A DNA stretch of 11,016 nt from JBFJWR01 sp041623535 (GTDB taxonomy: Bacteria; Pseudomonadota; Gammaproteobacteria; Pseudomonadales; JBFGWM01). Made by a program: the position numbers and the translations under genes. Positions 6,137-11,016 of the stretch are shown in pieces; positions within the stretch are counted from its first letter, which is position 1; every line of letters starts with the position of its first letter. The stretch lies in NCBI GenBank assembly GCA_041623535.1, contig JBFJWR010000071.1, forward strand, positions 1 to 11,016, given 5' to 3'. The notes below the pieces were generated by a model. It saw only the letters and a list, made by a program, of their open reading frames with translations, searched no databases and was not told the origin of the DNA.

Positions 6137-6507
6137 GCTACCGGCTGGCAGCCGATGCCGTGTTGGTGCTCCACCTGTTCTTCATTCTTTTTGCGTTGCT
6201 CGGCGGGCTGCTGGCCTTGCGCTGGCGGTGGCTGGTCTGGCTGCATCTGCCGGCCGCCATCTGGGTCGTGCTGCTGGAATTCGCGGGCTGGTACTGCCCG
6301 CTCACCGACCTGGAAAACGAGTTGCGCACCCAGGCGGGGATGGCCGGCTACAGCGGCGGTTTCATAGAGCACTACCTGCTGCCGGTGATCTACCCGCCAG
6401 GACTGACGCGCAATATACAAATGGTACTGGGCAGCATTGCCTTGCTGGTGAATGTTGCGGTGTACGGGCTGTTTTGGAAACACTGGCGGCGTCGCGCGCG
6501 AAGCTGA
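6133..6507 (+). CDS. DUF2784 family small membrane protein, function unknown
   Basis: 124-aa inner-membrane protein of unknown function. Three hydrophobic segments are visible at about 7-29, 33-53 and 95-116, and the C-terminus is basic (KHWRRRARS), which suggests it faces the cytoplasm. The conserved-looking CPLTDLEN (55-62) and YSGGFIEHYL (73-82) fit DUF2784 as I recall it. There is no enzymatic motif. The GTG start overlaps the dtd stop by 4 nt and has a strong GGAGG at 6121, so it is the third gene of the pip-dtd unit. Coupling to dtd may reflect convenience rather than function. It ends 10 bp before the convergent tatC stop. The family name is from pattern memory; that it is a real gene is well supported. 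Confidence 0.85.
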   Translation: MSYRLAADAVLVLHLFFILFALLGGLLALRWRWLVWLHLPAAIWVVLLEFAGWYCPLTDLENELRTQAGMAGYSGGFIEHYLLPVIYPPGLTRNIQMVLGSIALLVNVAVYGLFWKHWRRRARS

Positions 6508-6517
6508 ACCGAACCGC

Positions 6518-7315
6518 TCAGGCGGATGCTCCGTTGCCGGGTTCATCGGCTTCCACGAAACGGCCAAAGAACAGGCCGGTTTCAAACAGCAGCCACATCG
6601 GGACGGCGAGCAGGACCTGCGAAATGATATCGGGTGGCGTCATCAGCATGCCAATCGTGAAGCAGCCGATAATGATGTACGGGCGTTTCTTCGCCATGCT
6701 CCGGGAATCGATCACCCCCATGCTGATCAACAGCACCGTGGCCACCGGAATCTCGAAGGCCACCCCAAAGGCGAGAAACAACTTGATGACAAAATCCAGG
6801 TACCGGCTGATATCGGTCATAACCGCGATGTTTTCCGGTCCGACTGATGTGAAAAACCCGAACACCAGCGGGAAGACCACGAAGTAGGCGAAGGCCAGTC
6901 CCAGGTAGAACAACACGATGCTGGAAATCAGCAGGGGTGTGGCGATTTTTTTCTCATGCAGGTACAGACCGGGCGCCACGAACATCCACACCTGGTACAG
7001 CACGATCGGCATGGCGGCACACAGCGCCGCAAGCAGGGTCAGTTTGAACGGCGCCAGGAAAGGTGAGGCGACCTCTGTTGCGATCATCGTGGAGCCCGCC
7101 GGCATCAGGGCGCGCAGGGGTTCTGACAGCCACGCATAGAGTTCGTTGGCAAACGGGTACATGGCCAGGAAGACAAGCAGTACGGCCAGTAGTGCGCGCA
7201 GCAGCCGATCACGCAATTCGGTGAGATGGGTTACCAGCGGCTGGCTGACTTCGGCCTCGTCGGGTGGTGCGTCGCCCGGTGGTGTTCCGGGCGCGGGGTT
7301 GCTGGGTGTACTCAA
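6518..7315 (-). CDS. tatC: Sec-independent translocase subunit TatC
   Basis: Polytopic inner-membrane core of the twin-arginine translocase; recognises RR signal peptides and exports folded proteins. 265 aa, six expected membrane segments. YQVWMFVAPGLYLHE (107-121) holds F112 and E121, equivalent to the signal-binding F94 and E103 of E. coli; FEIP (187-190) is also conserved. The start is TTG at 7315, overlapping the tatB stop (TTGA), with AAGGA 6 nt upstream. The resulting N-terminus has about 22 extra Pro/Asp/Glu-rich residues before QPLVTHLTELRDR, where E. coli has only a few. No ATG, GTG or TTG codon lies between, so the extension is probably real. Last gene of the long minus-strand operon in this window. 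Confidence 0.97.
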   Translation of the reverse strand: MSTPSNPAPGTPPGDAPPDEAEVSQPLVTHLTELRDRLLRALLAVLLVFLAMYPFANELYAWLSEPLRALMPAGSTMIATEVASPFLAPFKLTLLAALCAAMPIVLYQVWMFVAPGLYLHEKKIATPLLISSIVLFYLGLAFAYFVVFPLVFGFFTSVGPENIAVMTDISRYLDFVIKLFLAFGVAFEIPVATVLLISMGVIDSRSMAKKRPYIIIGCFTIGMLMTPPDIISQVLLAVPMWLLFETGLFFGRFVEADEPGNGASA

Positions 7316-7641
7316 GCCACGTCCTTGCTGTTGTCTGCGGTGCGTGGTTCTGCAGGTGTTTCATCACGAGGCGGGTTGGCCGGCGTGACAGGCAGGGATT
7401 CCTGCAGGCTGCGGCCGAGTTCTTCCAGCCCGAGGCTCTTGCGTTCGGCCTCCAGCCTGGTGCGCAATTCATCGGCGCGTAATTCGCGTTGCACTTCATC
7501 GCGCAGGGAATTGAAGCTGCGGCGGACCCGGCCGAGCATGACGCCTAATGTGCGCGCTGCTTCAGGCAGGCGTTCGGGTCCAAGCACGAGCAGGCCGACC
7601 ACGGCCAGCAGCAGCAATTCGGCAAAGCCGATATCGAACAT
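7312..7641 (-). CDS. tatB: Sec-independent translocase subunit TatB
   Basis: Single-pass inner-membrane protein that pairs with TatC in the receptor complex for twin-arginine precursors. 109 aa, shorter than E. coli TatB (171 aa) because the C-terminal tail is reduced, as is common. MFDIGFAELLLLAVVG has Glu8 of the family, and the membrane helix ends at the LGPERLP hinge (20-26). An amphipathic charged helix follows at about 27-80, then a Pro-rich tail. It starts 15 nt after tatA and overlaps tatC by 4 nt, so stoichiometry is probably set partly by coupling. TatB rather than TatA because of FDIGF, GPERLP and its place directly before tatC. Confidence 0.96.
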   Translation of the reverse strand: MFDIGFAELLLLAVVGLLVLGPERLPEAARTLGVMLGRVRRSFNSLRDEVQRELRADELRTRLEAERKSLGLEELGRSLQESLPVTPANPPRDETPAEPRTADNSKDVA

Positions 7642-7656
7642 GCGTGTCGCGCCTGA

Positions 7657-7920
7657 TCAGGGTGACTTGGTCTTCTCGCTGACTTCCGATTCGGGCTTCA
7701 CGTCATAAACCTGCCCGCTGGCAGGCGGCGGGTTGGGAATCGATTTCCGGGCCTCGCCGCCCTCCGCTTCGTTCGGTTCGTCACTCATGGCCTTCTTGAA
7801 TCCCTTGATCGCACCGCCCAGGTCGCCACCCAGGTTTTTCAGCTTCTTGGTGCCGAACAACAAGAGCACGATGGCCAGGATCAGAAGCAAGGAGCCTACG
7901 CTAATACCACCAGGTCCCAT
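7657..7920 (-). CDS. tatA: Sec-independent translocase subunit TatA
   Basis: Pore-forming or membrane-thinning component that oligomerises at the TatBC complex. 87 aa (E. coli 89). Short N-terminal membrane helix (about 5-21), FGTKKLKNLG hinge (22-31) and amphipathic helix GGDLGGAIKGFKKAM (31-45), almost identical to E. coli FGTKKL and GASIKGFKKAM. The acidic Pro-rich tail is unstructured. The ATG at 7920 has GAGG about 10 nt upstream. It follows hisE after 25 nt with no visible promoter or terminator, so it is probably in the same transcript as hisI-hisE. Confidence 0.96.
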   Translation of the reverse strand: MGPGGISVGSLLLILAIVLLLFGTKKLKNLGGDLGGAIKGFKKAMSDEPNEAEGGEARKSIPNPPPASGQVYDVKPESEVSEKTKSP

Positions 7921-7945
7921 AACAGCATTACCTCACAGATTAATT

Positions 7946-8284
7946 TCAGGTTTTCGATTTCTGTCCACGGGACGCTTTCTCAGCGTGACCGGAGACATGC
8001 ATGCGCCGGCCCAGTTCGTCCAGGACATCCTGGTACCCCAGGTCCAGGTGCGAAAGCATCACCAGGGTGTGAAACCACAGGTCGGCCGTTTCGTGCACCA
8101 GGTCGGACGAGTTGCCGGCACTGGCATTCTTGGCCGCAATAATGGTCTCGGTCGCTTCCTCGCCGACTTTCTCGAGAATCTTGTCCAGCCCCTTGTGATA
8201 CAGGCTGGCGACATAGGATTCTTCCGGCGCGGCAGTGCGGCGCTGGCGCAGCATGGCGTCCATTTCTTCCAGTATCTTTTCCAT
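7946..8284 (-). CDS. hisE: Phosphoribosyl-ATP pyrophosphatase HisE
   Basis: Second step of histidine synthesis: hydrolysis of PR-ATP to PR-AMP and pyrophosphate. 112 aa, all-alpha MazG-like fold. The metal-binding pattern ExxE...ExxD is visible as GEEATE (41-46: E42, E43, E46) and HETAD (64-68: E65, D68), within KVGEEATETIIAAK and HETADLWFH. A separate HisE is typical of Pseudomonas-like genomes, in contrast to the HisIE fusion of E. coli. The ATG at 8284 lies 2 nt after the hisI stop, so the two are coupled. The lysine-rich tail is variable. Confidence 0.96.
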   Translation of the reverse strand: MEKILEEMDAMLRQRRTAAPEESYVASLYHKGLDKILEKVGEEATETIIAAKNASAGNSSDLVHETADLWFHTLVMLSHLDLGYQDVLDELGRRMHVSGHAEKASRGQKSKT

Positions 8285-8286
8285 AA

Positions 8287-8691
8287 CTACTTTTTATCGC
8301 CGTACATTTGTCCGGGGTCTTTCAGTACCGGCTCGGTGATTTCCCAGCGGCCGTCCTCCAGGTGATGGAAGAAGCAGTGATGGCGCCCGGTGTGGCAGGC
8401 CACTCCGCCCACCTGCTCCACTTCCAGCAGCACGGCATCCCGATCGCAATCCAGGCGGATGGAAAGCACTTTCTGCTCGTTGCCGGACTGCTCGCCTTTG
8501 CGCCAGAGCTGCTGCCGCGAGCGCGACCAGTACACGGCACGCCCCTCGCTGGCAGTCAGGCGCAGTGCCTCTGCATTCATCCAGGCCAGCGTCAGTACCT
8601 GCCCGCTGGCCGCCTCCTGCGTGATCACCGGAACCAGACCCTGTTCATTCCAGTGTACCTGTTCCAGCCAGTCCGGGCTTACGTTGTTCAC
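8287..8691 (-). CDS. hisI: Phosphoribosyl-AMP cyclohydrolase HisI
   Basis: Third step of histidine synthesis: zinc-dependent opening of the adenine ring of PR-AMP. 134 aa. WMNAEAL (37-43), YWSRSR (54-59) and WRKGEQSG (63-70) are family signatures. Zinc ligands are C82 in DCD, and C99 and C106 in CHTGRHHC; magnesium ligands are D81, D83 and D85. The start was set at GTG 8691 because it gives the family length and places DWLEQVHWN in the usual position. The frame stays open far upstream, opposite ubiB, but that part has no family match. The ribosome site is weak (AGG about 13 nt upstream). It lies 50 nt after ubiB with no convincing promoter of its own. Confidence 0.94.
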   Translation of the reverse strand: MNNVSPDWLEQVHWNEQGLVPVITQEAASGQVLTLAWMNAEALRLTASEGRAVYWSRSRQQLWRKGEQSGNEQKVLSIRLDCDRDAVLLEVEQVGGVACHTGRHHCFFHHLEDGRWEITEPVLKDPGQMYGDKK

Positions 8692-8741
8692 GGAGAGAAA
8701 AATACCTGCAAAATCATGGTTGTAGCATAGCGCATCGGGGT

Positions 8742-10382
8742 TCAGCGGCGGCGCTGGCTGACCAGCCAGACCCCGATCAGGGCCAGTATCCAGCTGGTGG
8801 CCGGGATGCTGCCGGCAAGGCTGATGGAGAAATTGCTGGCCACGGCAACGGCGCTGAGCAAAAACGCGCTGCCGGTGATCAGGCCCCAGTTCAGCCCCCG
8901 GTCCCGGTTCAGGTCGCGGTGAATGTCGTTGAGTACCCGCTGCTGCTGGATGGCCAGCTGGTCCAGCTGGCGTACCTTCTGCAGGGCATCCGCTGCCAGT
9001 TGGGGCAGGGCCGGTATCTGTTCCACCCAGTCGGGGGCATGTGATTGCAGTGCGCGCATCAGGCTTTGCGGACCAAAGCGGTCCTGCATCCAGCGTTCGA
9101 GAAAGGGTTGGGCGGTGGACCACAGGTCCAGCTGCGGATACAGCTGGCGACCCAGTCCTTCGATGTTCAGCAGCGTCTTCTGCAACAGCACCAGCTGTGG
9201 CTGTACTTCCATGCGAAAGCGGCGGGCGGTCTGGAACAGGTTGACCAGGAACAGGCCGAAGGAGATATCCTGCAGCGGCTTCTCGAATATGGGCTCGCAC
9301 ACGCTGCGAATTGCCGCCTCGAATTCGGTGACGCGCGTGTCGGATGGTACCCAGCCGGATTCCAGGTGCAGCTCGGCCACATGCCGGTAATCGCGCTTGA
9401 AGAAGCCCAGCAGGTTACGCGCCAGGTAGTACTGGTCCTCGTTGGTCAGCGACCCCACGATGCCGCAGTCGATGGCGATGTATTGCGGGTTCTGCGGGTC
9501 GTCGATGTTGACGAAAATGTTGCCGGGGTGCATGTCGGCATGAAAGAAACTGTCGCGAAAAACCTGCGTGAAGAAGATCTCGACACCGCGCTCGGCGAGC
9601 TTTTTCATGTTCGTGCCGCGGGCGCGCAGCGTTTCAGTCTCGCCAATGGGGATGCCGTGTATGCGCTCCATGACCAGTACGTTGCGGCGCGTATGCTCCC
9701 AGTGCACCTGGGGTACGTAGAGCAATGGCGAGTGCAGGAAATTGCGCCGCAGGTGCGAGGTATTGGCCCCCTCGGCAATCAGGTCGAGTTCGCCAAGAAT
9801 GGTTTTTTCATAGTCGGCCACGACCTCCTGCGGGTGCAGCCGCCAGCCTTCCGACCACCAGCGTTCCAGCAGGCGTGCCAGCAGGTACATCAGGGTCAGA
9901 TCCTTGCGGATCACCGGCAGGATGTCCGGCCGGATGATCTTGACGACCACCTCGGCACCACCGGACAGCGTGGCGGCATGCACCTGCGCCACCGATGCCG
10001 AGGCCAGCGGTTCCAGTTCAAAAGATTCAAAGCACTCGGCGACCGGCGCGCCCAGAGCCAGTTCGATGATGTCGCGTGCCTGTTCGCCGGGAAACGGCGC
10101 GACCTGGTCCTGCAGATACTTCAGTTCGTCGGCGATATCCTCGGGCAGCAGGTCGCGGCGCGTGGATAGTACCTGGCCGAGCTTGACGAACACCGGGCCC
10201 AGTTCTTCCAGCGCACGGCGGATACGTTCGCCACGGGGTAACTGTGCCCTGGGAGTCCAGCTCCAGGGCAGAGAGCGCAGCAGCAGGCTGGCCATGCGTT
10301 GGGCGCGGGAGTCGGGGATCAGTTCATCCAGTCGATAATGCGCGCAGGTGCGCAGAATCTGCAGCAGCCGGCGAAATCTCAT
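8742..10382 (-). CDS. ubiB: Ubiquinone biosynthesis protein UbiB (atypical kinase/ATPase)
   Basis: Membrane-anchored protein-kinase-like ATPase of the ABC1/ADCK family, needed for aerobic ubiquinone synthesis, probably by extracting lipid intermediates. 546 aa, the same size as E. coli UbiB. The diagnostic KxGQ motif is KLGQ (67-70), the Ala-rich nucleotide loop is ASASVAQVH (127-135), the catalytic lysine is K148 in VVVKIIRP, the ExD motif is E198-D200, the catalytic loop is HADMHPGN (281-288), and AIDCGIVG (303-310) replaces DFG, as usual for the family. Two C-terminal hydrophobic segments (about 500-522 and 525-543) anchor it. The ATG at 10382 overlaps the ubiJ stop as ATGA. Only its place in the pathway is known with confidence; the precise chemistry is unsettled. 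Confidence 0.98.
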   Translation of the reverse strand: MRFRRLLQILRTCAHYRLDELIPDSRAQRMASLLLRSLPWSWTPRAQLPRGERIRRALEELGPVFVKLGQVLSTRRDLLPEDIADELKYLQDQVAPFPGEQARDIIELALGAPVAECFESFELEPLASASVAQVHAATLSGGAEVVVKIIRPDILPVIRKDLTLMYLLARLLERWWSEGWRLHPQEVVADYEKTILGELDLIAEGANTSHLRRNFLHSPLLYVPQVHWEHTRRNVLVMERIHGIPIGETETLRARGTNMKKLAERGVEIFFTQVFRDSFFHADMHPGNIFVNIDDPQNPQYIAIDCGIVGSLTNEDQYYLARNLLGFFKRDYRHVAELHLESGWVPSDTRVTEFEAAIRSVCEPIFEKPLQDISFGLFLVNLFQTARRFRMEVQPQLVLLQKTLLNIEGLGRQLYPQLDLWSTAQPFLERWMQDRFGPQSLMRALQSHAPDWVEQIPALPQLAADALQKVRQLDQLAIQQQRVLNDIHRDLNRDRGLNWGLITGSAFLLSAVAVASNFSISLAGSIPATSWILALIGVWLVSQRRR

Positions 10383-11016
10383 GGCTGTTCCACTGCTTTG
10401 CCGGCCTGCGTGGCGCGGGCCTGCAGTCTTTGCAGGCGCTGGGCCATGCGTTCGACTGCGTCCCGGGCATCCGCGATACCGGTAAACAGTAGCTGCGCCT
10501 CATCGCGCGAGGGCAGGTCCGATTCGTTTTCCAGGTATTCCACGACATCCATGCGCAGGTGATCGCCGGTGCGCTGCAGCCAGCCGGCCGCCTTGCCAAG
10601 CATCTGCCCGATGCCCTGCGCAACCACACTGCCGAAGACCGGCTCCAGCAGGGCGCCCGGGTCCACCTCCAGGTCTCCCAGGCAGTCGGCGATGGCGCCG
10701 GCCAGTTCGATATCCCCGTGTACGTTCATGCGCTGGCCGAACAGCAGGCTGCGATCGCCGGGGCGCATGGCCAGTTGCATAAACACTGCGGAAGAGGCAC
10801 TCAGCGAGCAATCGGCTGCTGTGGTTCCTGGTGCCTGTACCCGGATCCGGTCCGCTTCGATGCGCAGGACCAGTCGCAGGCCGGTATCTGCCGCCTCGAT
10901 TTCCACTGCCCGACCGGAAAACTCAGCCAGTCGGTGCAGTGTCGCCGGGTCGGTGCGCAGCACGGCATTGACCGAGCTTTCGACCAGGCTGAGCAGGGGC
11001 GCCGGTGGGGGTGGGA
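10379..11016 (-). CDS. ubiJ: Ubiquinone biosynthesis accessory factor UbiJ (SCP2-like), 5' end outside window
   Basis: Accessory lipid-binding protein that, with UbiK, organises the Ubi complex in Gammaproteobacteria. At least 211 codons are present and the frame runs off the right edge without a start, so the N-terminus is missing. An internal GTG at 10963 is not the true start, because LLSLVESSVNAVLRTDP ahead of it aligns with the E. coli UbiJ N-terminus. The SCP2-like lipid-binding fold covers the first half, including SLLFGQRMNVHGDIELAGAI and LEVDPGALLEPVFG; the C-terminus (DARDAVERMAQRLQRLQAR) is a probable coiled coil. The stop overlaps the ubiB start by 4 nt. By known synteny ubiE is expected just outside. 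Overall similarity is modest, but context and pattern agree. Confidence 0.92.
   Translation of the reverse strand, partial: PPPPAPLLSLVESSVNAVLRTDPATLHRLAEFSGRAVEIEAADTGLRLVLRIEADRIRVQAPGTTAADCSLSASSAVFMQLAMRPGDRSLLFGQRMNVHGDIELAGAIADCLGDLEVDPGALLEPVFGSVVAQGIGQMLGKAAGWLQRTGDHLRMDVVEYLENESDLPSRDEAQLLFTGIADARDAVERMAQRLQRLQARATQAGKAVEQP

Noticed and set aside
6514..6525. Possible bidirectional terminator between the DUF2784 gene and tatC
   Set aside because: CCGC-TCAG-GCGG is only a 4-bp stem with no T-tract on either side, too weak to call.
8692..9300. Upstream extension of the hisI frame opposite in phase to ubiB
   Set aside because: The extension overlaps ubiB on the same strand and has no match to the HisI family; the GTG at 8691 gives the normal length.
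9045..10169. 374-codon plus-strand open frame opposite ubiB
   Set aside because: Antisense to the kinase-like core of ubiB, where every catalytic motif is conserved; the composition is typical of an antisense shadow.
10245..10270. 8-bp inverted repeat TGCCCTGG/CCAGGGCA
   Set aside because: It lies inside conserved ubiB coding sequence with a 10-nt loop and no regulatory context; chance in GC-rich coding DNA is the simplest explanation.
1..11016. Mobile elements, CRISPR arrays, tRNA or rRNA genes, phage or toxin-antitoxin modules
   Set aside because: No transposase or integrase, no regularly spaced repeats and no tRNA-like cloverleaf were seen; nearly all sequence is explained by conserved core genes.

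Overview
The window is ordinary, densely packed chromosomal DNA from a GC-rich gammaproteobacterium. No mobile element, CRISPR array, rRNA or tRNA is visible. The gene content points to a free-living respiratory Gammaproteobacterium: GS-I glutamine synthetase with a sigma-54/NtrC-type control region, TypA, the ubiJ-ubiB pair of aerobic ubiquinone synthesis, separate hisI and hisE, and tatABC. The order ubiJ-ubiB-hisI-hisE-tatA-tatB-tatC is, from general knowledge, the arrangement seen in Pseudomonas and relatives. A typA/thiI/glnA neighbourhood is also known there. The species cannot be named from this sequence; a sulfur-metabolising lineage is possible but unproven.

Layout. (1) 1-1152, minus: glnA, cut off at its C-terminus by the window edge. 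(2) 1153-1354: a control region with a near-consensus sigma-54 promoter for glnA and upstream NtrC-like sites, one of which overlaps the end of the next gene. (3) 1355-2637, minus: a two-gene unit, a PP-loop ATPase resembling tRNA thiolases (about 346 aa) followed with a 4-nt overlap by a TusA-family sulfur carrier. It sits where ThiI is found in Pseudomonas. (4) 2638-2808: a divergent promoter region. (5) 2809-4635, plus: typA/bipA. (6) 4737-6507, plus: a tightly overlapped unit of proline iminopeptidase, D-aminoacyl-tRNA deacylase and a DUF2784 membrane protein. (7) 6518-11016, minus: a long convergent operon read from the right edge as ubiJ (5' end outside), ubiB, hisI, hisE, tatA, tatB, tatC.

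How the genes work together. glnA assimilates ammonium and appears to be controlled by nitrogen status. The PP-loop/TusA pair looks like a self-contained sulfur-transfer module, probably for tRNA thiolation. UbiJ and UbiB belong to ubiquinone synthesis. HisI and HisE catalyse the third and second steps of histidine synthesis, away from the main his cluster. TatABC forms the folded-protein export system. Many junctions are 4-nt stop/start overlaps, several using TTG or GTG starts, which implies translational coupling.

The most interesting items are the PP-loop/TusA pair in a ThiI-like locus and the well-preserved sigma-54/NtrC architecture in front of glnA. Nothing here clearly amounts to a wholly new system.
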